In this document: positions 6,689 to 13,426 of the stretch, one piece after another
How the letters are laid out: each line of letters opens with the position of its first letter
How positions within the stretch are numbered: the stretch's first letter is position 1
NCBI GenBank assembly: GCA_039797965.1
Contig: JBDKGX010000057.1
Location: 1 to 15,583 of the forward strand
DNA length: 15,583 nt
DNA from: Thiofilum sp039797965
Lineage (GTDB): Bacteria > Pseudomonadota > Gammaproteobacteria > Thiotrichales > Thiotrichaceae
Reading direction: 5' to 3'
The notes under the pieces: model-generated
What the model saw: only the letters and a program-made list of their open reading frames with translations
Databases searched by the model: none
What the model was told of the DNA's origin: nothing
Program-made: the position numbers and the translations under genes

Positions 6689-6994
6689 TTATTCAATGAA
6701 ATCGGCCTTAAGAATGTCAGGACGGTCTTTGTTACGACGATATAAGACCGCAACATTCCCTACACGCTGAATTAATAGCGCTTGTGAGGTTGCCACGATT
6801 TCACCAATCATCTCATCTCGCAAATCGCGATCACCCACACTGAGTTTGACTTTGATTAATTGATGATGATCTAAAGCAATATTAATCTCTTCCAAGATTG
6901 AAGCTTTTAGACCATGTTGTCCCACTAGTACGACAGGGTTTAAGTCATGGGCTAGGGTACGTAAACGTTTTTTCTGAGTTTCTTTCAGTTCCAT
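6689..6994 (-). CDS. yhbY: YhbY-family CRM-domain RNA-binding protein (ribosome assembly)
   Basis: YhbY is a single CRM-domain protein that associates with pre-50S ribosomal particles in E. coli. The 101-residue product reads MELKETQKKRLRTLAHDLNP, then VVLVGQHGLKASILEEI with the GxxG RNA-binding motif GQHG at 25-28, then ALDHHQLIKVKL. It ends with VGNVAVLYRRNKDRP. I chose the ATG at 6994 because the family starts at this point and GGAAG lies 8 bases upstream; the frame stays open to 7048, but those extra residues match nothing in the family. It is divergent from rlmE, as in E. coli. The roughly 47-base gap means that promoters must overlap the neighbouring gene ends. Confidence 0.93.
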   Translation of the reverse strand: MELKETQKKRLRTLAHDLNPVVLVGQHGLKASILEEINIALDHHQLIKVKLSVGDRDLRDEMIGEIVATSQALLIQRVGNVAVLYRRNKDRPDILKADFIE

Positions 6995-7041
6995 GATAGT
7001 CTTCCAATAAAATTCAGCGAAGTGTAATGAGTTATTTGAGT

Positions 7042-7662
7042 ATGGCAAGAAGTAAAAGTAGTACGCGTTGGTTGAGCGAGCATTTTAGTGACCCCTATGT
7101 AAAGAAGTCCCAACAAGAAGGCTATCGTTCTCGCGCTGTATACAAGTTAAAAGAAATTCAGGAAAAAGACCATCTGATTCGTCCCCATGACAAGGTTATT
7201 GATTTAGGTGCTGCCCCCGGTGGTTGGAGTCAATATGTAGCTCAAATTGTGGGTGAAAAAGGGCGGATTGTAGCTAGTGATATATTACCGATGGATCCAT
7301 TAGCTTTTGTGGAATTTATTCAAGGGGATTTTCGTGAAGAAACTGTCTTAGCGGAAATTTTAAAAGTACTTGATACGGATAAAGTTGACCTTGTAGTTTC
7401 TGACATGGCACCCAATGTGAGTGGGGTGGAGGCGGTGGATCAACCACGGGCAATGTTTTTATGTGAATTAGCGCTAGATCTCGCTTGTAAGGTATTACGT
7501 CCAGGGGGGCATTTTCTTGTTAAAATGTTCCAAGGTGAAGGCTCTGATACTTATATAAAAGAAGTACGAGCTCATTTTAAGGATGTCAAAATCCGTAAAC
7601 CCTCAGCGTCAAGACCACGCAGTCGTGAGGTTTATGTGTTGGCTCAACGTTTTGTGGTGTAA
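7042..7662 (+). CDS. rlmE: 23S rRNA 2'-O-ribose U2552 methyltransferase RlmE (FtsJ/RrmJ)
   Basis: RlmE methylates the 2'-OH of U2552 in the A-loop of 23S rRNA late in 50S assembly, using S-adenosylmethionine. The SAM-binding motif DLGAAPGGWSQY is at residues 54-65. The catalytic tetrad K-D-K-E is visible as K35, D121 (SDMAPNVSG), K161 (LVKMFQGEG) and E196 (SREVYV). Each is three positions earlier than in E. coli. The product is 206 residues from the ATG at 7042 (MARSKSSTRW), which matches Pseudomonas-type N-termini. The in-frame ATG at 7027 would add MSYLS; neither start has a strong ribosome-binding site, so this is uncertain by five codons. ftsH follows 58 bases later, the usual pairing. 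Confidence 0.96.
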   Translation: MARSKSSTRWLSEHFSDPYVKKSQQEGYRSRAVYKLKEIQEKDHLIRPHDKVIDLGAAPGGWSQYVAQIVGEKGRIVASDILPMDPLAFVEFIQGDFREETVLAEILKVLDTDKVDLVVSDMAPNVSGVEAVDQPRAMFLCELALDLACKVLRPGGHFLVKMFQGEGSDTYIKEVRAHFKDVKIRKPSASRPRSREVYVLAQRFVV

Positions 7663-7679
7663 GATTGAAGACAAGTTTC

Positions 7680-7697
7680 AAGGTAGATTGCTACCTT
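7680..7697 (+). other. Hairpin between rlmE and ftsH
   Basis: AAGGTAG (7680-7686) and CTACCTT (7691-7697) form a perfect 7-bp stem with an ATTG loop, followed by AATTTG. It has no proper T-run, so it may be a weak attenuator or processing site. It lies 12 bases before the ftsH Shine-Dalgarno sequence. Confidence 0.45.
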
Positions 7698-7720
7698 AAT
7701 TTGTGAAGTGGAGAAGTTCT

Positions 7721-9634
7721 TTGAACGATTTGACTAAAAATTTACTGATATGGGTGGTCATCGCCTTTGTACTGATCGTGGTGTTCAGTAAATTTAGCAC
7801 CACCACACAAACGGGAGCGCCTATACCCTATTCTGAGTTTATGCAGAGTGTACGCAATAATGCAGTACGTGAGGTAGATATTCGTGGGCAAAAAATTGTA
7901 GGCGTGACAGTTAATGGTGAGCGTTTTACCACTTATAGCCCTCCTGATGATCCCCAAATGGTCAGCGATTTATTAGCTAATAATGTAAAAGTAAAAGCAG
8001 CTCCCCCAGAAGAGCGCTCTATTTTATGGGAAATCATCATTAGCTGGGTACCTTTCTTACTCATCATTGGTTTATGGGTCTATATCATGCGCCAAATGCA
8101 AGGCGGTGGTGGACGCGGTGGCGCTATGTCATTTGGTAAAAGCCGCGCCCGAATGATGACTGAAGACCAAGTCAAAGTAACCTTTAATGATGTTGCAGGT
8201 TGTGATGAAGCTAAAGAAGAAGTAGGTGAGTTAGTTGAGTTTTTGCGCGACCCTAGCAAGTTCCAAAAGTTAGGAGGCAAAATTCCTCGCGGTGTTTTAA
8301 TGGTAGGTTCACCCGGTACAGGGAAAACATTATTAGCTAAAGCGATTGCAGGCGAAGCTAAAGTACCTTTCTTTAGTATTTCTGGTTCTGACTTTGTTGA
8401 GATGTTTGTGGGCGTGGGCGCATCACGGGTTCGTGATATGTTTGACCAAGCCAAAAAACATGCACCCTGCATTATTTTCATTGATGAGATTGATGCAGTA
8501 GGTCGTCAACGCGGTGCGGGTTTAGGGGGTGGTCATGATGAGCGTGAGCAAACCTTAAATCAATTACTCGTTGAAATGGACGGTTTTGAAGGCTCTGAAG
8601 GTATTATTGTTATTGCAGCCACTAACCGCCCTGATGTTCTTGATCCTGCCTTATTGCGCCCCGGTCGCTTTGATCGTCAAGTAGTGGTGCCATTACCTGA
8701 TGTGCGTGGTCGTGAGCAGATTCTTAAAGTGCATATGCGTAAAGTACCTTTAGGTGATGATGTGCGCCCAGAATTAATTGCACGTGGTACGCCTGGTTTT
8801 TCGGGTGCAGATTTAGCTAATTTGGTTAATGAAGCCGCTTTGTTTGCAGCACGCTCTAATAAACGTACTGTGAATATGCACGAGTTTGAAAAAGCTAAAG
8901 ACAAAATCATGATGGGTGCTGAGCGTAAATCCATGGTGATGAAAGAGGATGAAAAACGCGCTACGGCTTATCATGAGGCAGGCCATGCTATTGTGGGTAT
9001 GCACGTACCTGAGCATGATCCTGTGTATAAGGTTAGTATTATCCCACGCGGTCGAGCTTTAGGTGTAACCATGTATCTTCCTGAGGAAGATCGTTATAGT
9101 GCCTCCAAACAACGTTTGGAAAGCCAGATTTCGAGTTTGTATGGTGGTCGTATTGCTGAAGAGCTGATTTATGGTCCTGAGGGTGTAACTACCGGTGCTT
9201 CTAATGACATTGAGCGTGCCACCAGTATTGCTCGCAATATGGTCACTAAGTGGGGGCTATCAAGCCGTATGGGTCCCTTAGCTTACTCTGAGGATGAAGG
9301 CGAAGTATTCTTAGGTCGTTCAGTGACGCAACAAAAGCATATGTCTGACGATACAGCCCACGCAATTGATGAAGAAGTACGTACAGTAATTGATCGTAAC
9401 TATCAACGTGCCAAATCGATTTTGAATGACAATATGTCAGTACTTCATGCTATGGCTGAGGCTTTGATCAAGTATGAAACTATTGATCGGGCGCAGATTG
9501 AGGCTTTAATGCAGGGTGATGAGCCACCACCTCCTGCTGATTGGACTGATGGTGATGCTGGCAAAAAATCAGGTACTCCACCTAAAGGAACCGATGCCGG
9601 CAGTGCAGGTGATACACCTGTTCCAGCAGCTTAA
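7721..9634 (+). CDS. ftsH: ATP-dependent zinc metalloprotease FtsH
   Basis: FtsH is a hexameric inner-membrane AAA+ protease that degrades regulatory and misassembled membrane proteins. Membrane segments lie near residues 7-23 and 102-124, flanking a small periplasmic domain. Walker A GSPGTGKT is at 196-203 (family norm GPPGTGKT) and Walker B IIFIDEID at 251-258. The second region of homology ATNRPDVLDP...RPGRFDR follows from about 300. The zinc site is HEAGH at 418-422, with D496 in SNDIE as the probable third ligand. I chose the TTG at 7721 because GGAG (7710-7713) lies 7 bases before it and the product (MNDLTKNLLIWVV) resembles MAKNLILW of relatives. The in-frame GTG at 7703 has no ribosome-binding site. 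The product is 637 residues with a low-complexity Gly/Pro/Asp-rich tail. Confidence 0.97.
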   Translation: MNDLTKNLLIWVVIAFVLIVVFSKFSTTTQTGAPIPYSEFMQSVRNNAVREVDIRGQKIVGVTVNGERFTTYSPPDDPQMVSDLLANNVKVKAAPPEERSILWEIIISWVPFLLIIGLWVYIMRQMQGGGGRGGAMSFGKSRARMMTEDQVKVTFNDVAGCDEAKEEVGELVEFLRDPSKFQKLGGKIPRGVLMVGSPGTGKTLLAKAIAGEAKVPFFSISGSDFVEMFVGVGASRVRDMFDQAKKHAPCIIFIDEIDAVGRQRGAGLGGGHDEREQTLNQLLVEMDGFEGSEGIIVIAATNRPDVLDPALLRPGRFDRQVVVPLPDVRGREQILKVHMRKVPLGDDVRPELIARGTPGFSGADLANLVNEAALFAARSNKRTVNMHEFEKAKDKIMMGAERKSMVMKEDEKRATAYHEAGHAIVGMHVPEHDPVYKVSIIPRGRALGVTMYLPEEDRYSASKQRLESQISSLYGGRIAEELIYGPEGVTTGASNDIERATSIARNMVTKWGLSSRMGPLAYSEDEGEVFLGRSVTQQKHMSDDTAHAIDEEVRTVIDRNYQRAKSILNDNMSVLHAMAEALIKYETIDRAQIEALMQGDEPPPPADWTDGDAGKKSGTPPKGTDAGSAGDTPVPAA

Positions 9635-9655
9635 CTAGAATAGTTTTATTGTGAG

Positions 9656-9684
9656 TAAAAAGCGCGGTTTATCCGCGCTTTTTT
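9656..9684 (+). terminator. Intrinsic terminator between ftsH and folP
   Basis: AAGCGCGG (9660-9667) and CCGCGCTT (9673-9680) form a perfect GC-rich 8-bp stem with a TTTAT loop, followed by TTTTTT (9679-9684). The folP ribosome-binding site begins only 6 bases later. No separate folP promoter fits in between, so folP-glmM is probably reached by read-through or from a promoter inside the end of ftsH. Confidence 0.9.
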
Positions 9685-9700
9685 ATTGCGGAGTACTTTA

Positions 9701-10507
9701 ATGTTGGTAAATGATGGTACTTTAAAAGTCATGGGTATACTCAATATCACTCCTGACTCTTTTTCAGATGGCGGACGCTTTAATCAAGTGGATAAGGCGC
9801 TTCAGCATGCTGAACAGTTATTGGAGGAAGGTGCTCATATTTTAGATATCGGGGGTGAGTCTACACGTCCAGGCGCACAGGCTGTTAGCGTAGCGGATGA
9901 GTTAAGACGAGTCATTCCCGTTATTGAAGCGATAAAGCAACGCTTTCCAGAAGCATTATTATCAGTTGATACCTGTAAATCTGAAGTTATGCAAGCCGCC
10001 ATTCATTGTAATATTGACATGATTAACGATGTTATGGCGTTGCGTGCGCCTAATGCTCTGACAGTCTGTGCCCAAGCTAATGTCTCCGTATGTTTGATGC
10101 ATATGTTGGGAGAGCCTCGCACTATGCAGCAAAATCCACACTATAATAGTGTATTAGCTGAGGTTAAAACCTTTTTACTAGATCGTACTACTCAGTGTGA
10201 GCAGGCGGGTATTAAACGTGAACATATATGGTTAGATCCAGGATTTGGGTTTGGGAAGTCGCTTGAACACAATATCACCTTATTAAAACATTTAGATCAA
10301 CTGGCATTAGAGCCTTATCCACTTTTGGTGGGAGTTTCACGAAAGTCGATGATCGGAGCGCTATTAGGTAACCGCGAGATAGCAGATCGCCTAACAGGCA
10401 GTGTAGCTGCTGCGGTCATTGCTGCGCTAAAAGGAGCTACTTTACTTCGTGTGCATGATGTTAAACAAACCGTAGATGCCTTAAGGATTGCACAAGCAAT
10501 ACTCTAA
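9701..10507 (+). CDS. folP: Dihydropteroate synthase
   Basis: FolP condenses 6-hydroxymethyl-7,8-dihydropterin pyrophosphate with p-aminobenzoate to give dihydropteroate in folate synthesis, and it is the sulfonamide target. Signature motifs are NITPDSFSDGG (residues 15-25), DIGGESTRPGA (49-59), SVDTCKSEV, LDPGFGFGK (178-186) and GVSRKSMIG. The product is 268 residues from the ATG at 9701, supported by GGAG 7 bases upstream (9690-9693). A TTG at 9686 would swallow that site, so I reject it. The N-terminus is short, entering the first TIM-barrel strand almost at once. It lies between ftsH and glmM, the standard order, but a strong terminator precedes it. Confidence 0.96.
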   Translation: MLVNDGTLKVMGILNITPDSFSDGGRFNQVDKALQHAEQLLEEGAHILDIGGESTRPGAQAVSVADELRRVIPVIEAIKQRFPEALLSVDTCKSEVMQAAIHCNIDMINDVMALRAPNALTVCAQANVSVCLMHMLGEPRTMQQNPHYNSVLAEVKTFLLDRTTQCEQAGIKREHIWLDPGFGFGKSLEHNITLLKHLDQLALEPYPLLVGVSRKSMIGALLGNREIADRLTGSVAAAVIAALKGATLLRVHDVKQTVDALRIAQAIL

Positions 10508-10515
10508 ATAATCTA

Positions 10516-10544
10516 TTAATCAATTTGGTTTATATTTTTATAAT
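10516..10544 (+). promoter_or_regulatory. Possible glmM promoter
   Basis: A perfect TATAAT (10539-10544) lies in the AT-rich 61-base folP-glmM gap, with a poor -35 match TTAATC (10516-10521) 17 bases upstream. It could supply glmM independently of the terminator before folP. Such AT-rich sequence can match by chance. Confidence 0.35.
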
Positions 10545-10568
10545 ACTTTTTAAGTAGGTAAGTGCATT

Positions 10569-11900
10569 ATGGCTAGACGTTACTTTGGTACCGATGGTAT
10601 TCGCGGTAAAATTGGTCAATATCCTATGACGCCTGATTTTATTTTAAAACTAGGTTGGGCTGCAGGCAAAGTACTGGTCAATAATAATCATCCTTTAGTA
10701 CTGATTGGCAAAGATACCCGTATTTCAGGGTATATGTTGGAATCTGCTTTACAAGCTGGTTTAGAGGCAGCCGGGGTACATGTACGTTTATTAGGGCCTA
10801 TGCCAACCCCAGCAGTATCCTATTTGACACGTGCTTTTCGCGCCTCGGCAGGGATTGTGATTAGTGCCTCGCACAACCCGTTTGATGATAATGGTGTAAA
10901 GTTTTTTTCCTCTGATGGTATGAAGCTACCCGATGAAGTTGAACATGAGATTGAAGCCTATTTAGACCGTGATTTTACGTGTGTGGACTCGGCTAATTTA
11001 GGGCGTGCAGTGCGCATTGATGATGCCGCCGGACGTTATATTGAGTTTTGTAAGCGGGCGTTACCTAGTGAGCAATCTTTAGCAGGTTTGCGTATTGTCG
11101 TAGATTGTGCCAATGGTGCGACTTATCACATTGCTCCCCATGTCTTTGAGGAGTTGGGAGCAGAGGTGATGACTATTGCGAATAAACCTAATGGCCTCAA
11201 TATTAATGATGAATGTGGTGCTACCCATGTTGATACCCTACGTGATGCAGTACTGAAGTATCGTGCTGATCTAGGGATCGCCTTAGATGGTGATGGTGAT
11301 CGTTTGATGATGATTGACCACAAGGGGAGCGTCATTAATGGTGATCAAGCTCTAGCTATTATTACTCATGCTCGTGCTAAAGAAGGGGCTGTAAATAAGG
11401 GCGTAGTGGGCACGCTGATGAGCAACTTAGGTTTAGAGCAATCTATTCAACGTTTAGGTGTACCTTTCTATCGAGCCAATGTAGGTGACCGTTATGTGCT
11501 AGAAATGATGCTACAAAATCAATGCATTTTAGGGGGCGAGTCATCAGGGCATGTGATTGTACGCGATATGATGCCAACGGGAGATGGTATTATTGCTGCC
11601 TTGCAAGTACTTAGTGCTGTGGTGGGAAGTGGCAAAACTTTAGCCGAACTGAGTGAAGTTATGCAGCAATATCCACAAACCTTAGTGAATGTGCGCGTAC
11701 AGCAAAAAGTTGATTTAAAAAATCCTGTGATTCAATCAGCCGTTGCAGATGTAGAGAGTACTTTAGGTGCTCGTGGTCGGGTGTTGCTGCGTGCCTCAGG
11801 TACCGAGCCATTAATTCGGGTGATGGTAGAGGGGCAGGATCACTATGAAACGGAACAATTAGCACAACAAATTGCTTCTGCGGTTCGTGCAGCTGCCTGA
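10569..11900 (+). CDS. glmM: Phosphoglucosamine mutase
   Basis: GlmM interconverts glucosamine-6-phosphate and glucosamine-1-phosphate, a step toward UDP-GlcNAc for peptidoglycan and lipopolysaccharide. The protein begins with FGTDGIRG. The phosphoserine site is SASHNPFDDNG with S101, and the Mg2+ loop DGDGDR is at 240-245 (D240, D242, D244). The sugar-binding GGESSGH motif follows, and the C-terminal phosphate-binding loop is RASGTEPLIRVMVEG. At 443 residues it is the normal length. The start has an AGGTAAG region upstream and the standard MARRYFGTDG N-terminus. It follows folP by 61 bases and precedes tpiA. Confidence 0.98.
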   Translation: MARRYFGTDGIRGKIGQYPMTPDFILKLGWAAGKVLVNNNHPLVLIGKDTRISGYMLESALQAGLEAAGVHVRLLGPMPTPAVSYLTRAFRASAGIVISASHNPFDDNGVKFFSSDGMKLPDEVEHEIEAYLDRDFTCVDSANLGRAVRIDDAAGRYIEFCKRALPSEQSLAGLRIVVDCANGATYHIAPHVFEELGAEVMTIANKPNGLNINDECGATHVDTLRDAVLKYRADLGIALDGDGDRLMMIDHKGSVINGDQALAIITHARAKEGAVNKGVVGTLMSNLGLEQSIQRLGVPFYRANVGDRYVLEMMLQNQCILGGESSGHVIVRDMMPTGDGIIAALQVLSAVVGSGKTLAELSEVMQQYPQTLVNVRVQQKVDLKNPVIQSAVADVESTLGARGRVLLRASGTEPLIRVMVEGQDHYETEQLAQQIASAVRAAA

Positions 11901-11960
11901 TGAATTTCTTATCAGGGGGATTGATTTTATTAAGGTGAGCAGTTACGATTCTGCCCCTTA
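11896..11960 (+). other. Structured glmM-tpiA intergenic region
   Basis: CCTGATGA (11896-11903) and TTATCAGG (11909-11916) form an 8-bp stem with one wobble that spans the glmM stop codon. A second imperfect stem joins TAAGG (11931-11935) plus GCAG (11939-11942) to CTGC (11951-11954) plus CCTTA (11956-11960), ending 6 bases before the GGAG of tpiA. No T-run follows either stem. They may be processing or translational-control structures; this is inference. Confidence 0.35.
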
Positions 11961-11976
11961 GAGGAAGGAGCAGCAC

Positions 11977-12735
11977 ATGAGAAAGGCATTCGTCGCTGGG
12001 AACTGGAAGTTAAATGGTTCATTAACCACCATTAATACTCTAGTAGAGTCTATTAAAGGCGGTTTAGATGGTTTGACTAATGTTACAGTCGCTGTATGTT
12101 CCCCTTATGTTTATATTCCTCAAGTACAATCGTTAGCACACTCTAGTACTCTGAAATGGGGTGCTCAAGATGTGTCAGAGCATGATTCAGGTGCCTATAC
12201 AGGTGAAGTATCAGCACCCATGTTAAAAGAGTTTGGTTGCCAATATGTGATTATTGGTCACTCAGAGCGCCGTGCTTTATTTGGTGAAGCAGATAAGACT
12301 AGCGCTCTCAAATTTGTAGCAGCTCAGCGCTCTGGCTTAACACCTATTTTTTGTGTAGGTGAATCTTTATTAGAGCGCGAAGCTAATCAAACTGAGACTG
12401 TTATTGAGCGACAACTACAAGCTTTATTAGACTTAGTAGGTGTCGAAGCACTTAATAACAGTGTCATAGCTTACGAACCTGTGTGGGCGATTGGTACAGG
12501 TAAAACAGCTACTCCTGATCAAGCACAAGCAGTACATGCTCACATTCGCCAAATGATTGGTCACTTAAATAAATCAGTTGCAGAACAATTACAAATTCTA
12601 TATGGTGGCAGCGTTAAAGGCTCCAATGCCGCTGAACTCTTTGCAATGCCTGACATTGACGGTGGTTTGATCGGTGGGGCAGCACTTAATGCAGATGAAT
12701 TTTTAACAATCTGCCAAGCTGGAAATAAGGCTTAA
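11977..12735 (+). CDS. tpiA: Triosephosphate isomerase
   Basis: TpiA interconverts dihydroxyacetone phosphate and glyceraldehyde-3-phosphate. The TIM-barrel active site is complete: N9 and K11 in GNWKLNG, H95 in IIGHSERR, and E167 in AYEPVWAIGTG. The C-terminal phosphate loops YGGSVKGSN and DGGLIGGAAL are present. The product is 252 residues, normal length. GAGGAAGGAG lies 6 bases upstream of the ATG, a strong ribosome-binding site. secG starts 7 bases after its stop, so the two are surely cotranscribed. Confidence 0.98.
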   Translation: MRKAFVAGNWKLNGSLTTINTLVESIKGGLDGLTNVTVAVCSPYVYIPQVQSLAHSSTLKWGAQDVSEHDSGAYTGEVSAPMLKEFGCQYVIIGHSERRALFGEADKTSALKFVAAQRSGLTPIFCVGESLLEREANQTETVIERQLQALLDLVGVEALNNSVIAYEPVWAIGTGKTATPDQAQAVHAHIRQMIGHLNKSVAEQLQILYGGSVKGSNAAELFAMPDIDGGLIGGAALNADEFLTICQAGNKA

Positions 12736-12742
12736 ACACAAC

Positions 12743-13258
12743 ATGTTGTATAACATTTTATTGATTGTCCAAGTTATTGTATCGGTTGCTATTATCATTT
12801 TAGTATTAATGCAACATGGTAAAGGTGCTGATGCAGGCGCTGCTTTTGGTAGTGGCGCGTCAGGGACAATCTTTGGCTCACAAGGGTCTGGCAACTTTTT
12901 GAGTCGAACTACTGGTATTTTAGCAACCGTATTCTTTGTGAATTGCCTAGTATTAGCGATGTTAGTATCACATCAAAGTAAAGGCAGTTCTTTAACAGGT
13001 AGTATTATGTCGGGCTCCAACGTTAGCGCTCCAGCTAACTCAGAGGTACCGGCTGCTCCTGGCACAACGCAAAAACCTGCATTGCCTGGCATACCAGCTA
13101 ATTCAGAAGTACCGAAAGCGCCTGCTGCGACTACTTCAGAAGTACCTGCTGCTCCAGTGCCTGCACAAACTGCTCCTGCTGCAACTACTCAGCAACCAGT
13201 AGCTCCGGCTGCTAGTTCAGAAGTACCTGCTGCTCCAGCAGCACCTGCTCAACAATAG
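12743..13258 (+). CDS. secG: Protein translocase subunit SecG with extended C-terminal tail
   Basis: SecG is the small non-essential subunit of SecYEG and aids SecA-driven export. Two membrane helices are visible (residues about 4-23 and 57-76) around the conserved loop HGKGADAGAAFGSGASGTIFGSQGSGNFLSR. The family core ends near residue 80. This protein continues to 171 residues, against 110 in E. coli. The extra tail is rich in Ala, Pro, Ser and Thr and contains four copies of SEVPxAP at S100, S121, S132 and S159. The tail is likely disordered. It lies 7 bases after tpiA with only a weak ribosome-binding site, so translational coupling is likely. tRNA-Leu follows 16 bases later, as in E. coli. 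Confidence 0.95.
   Translation: MLYNILLIVQVIVSVAIIILVLMQHGKGADAGAAFGSGASGTIFGSQGSGNFLSRTTGILATVFFVNCLVLAMLVSHQSKGSSLTGSIMSGSNVSAPANSEVPAAPGTTQKPALPGIPANSEVPKAPAATTSEVPAAPVPAQTAPAATTQQPVAPAASSEVPAAPAAPAQQ
13037..13237 (+). repeat. SEVPxAP-coding repeats in the secG tail
   Basis: Near-identical DNA around TCAGAAGTACC recurs four times, starting at 13040, 13103, 13136 and 13217, in frame, encoding SEVPAAP, SEVPKAP, SEVPAAP and SEVPAAP. Spacings are uneven (63, 33 and 81 bases), all multiples of three, so the array can vary in copy number without a frameshift. Confidence 0.8.
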
Positions 13259-13274
13259 CAGGTATACCGCTTAT

Positions 13275-13360
13275 GCCGACGTGGTGGAATTGGTAGACAC
13301 GCTATCTTGAGGTGGTAGTGGCTTACAGCCGTGCGAGTTCGAGTCTCGCCGCCGGCACCA
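13275..13360 (+). tRNA. tRNA-Leu (GAG)
   Basis: The acceptor stem GCCGACG (13275-13281) faces CGCCGGC (13350-13356), then discriminator A and encoded CCA. Six of seven pairs form; position 5 is an A-C mismatch. The anticodon stem CTATC/GGTAG encloses TTGAGGT with anticodon GAG at 13309-13311, reading CUC/CUU. A class II variable arm (GGC-TTACA-GCC) and the T-arm GCGAG-TTCGAGT-CTCGC are complete. It is probably cotranscribed with secG. Confidence 0.95.
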
Positions 13361-13364
13361 AATC

Positions 13365-13397
13365 AAAAAGCTCATCCTAGTGATGGGCTTTTTTTTT
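13365..13397 (+). terminator. Intrinsic terminator after tRNA-Leu
   Basis: AAGCTCATC (13368-13376) pairs with GATGGGCTT (13382-13390) with one T-G wobble and a 5-base loop, followed by nine T (13389-13397). It ends the tpiA-secG-tRNA-Leu transcript. Confidence 0.92.
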
Positions 13398-13426
13398 AAT
13401 ATCTATCTTAGTTAGGATCATTAGCT

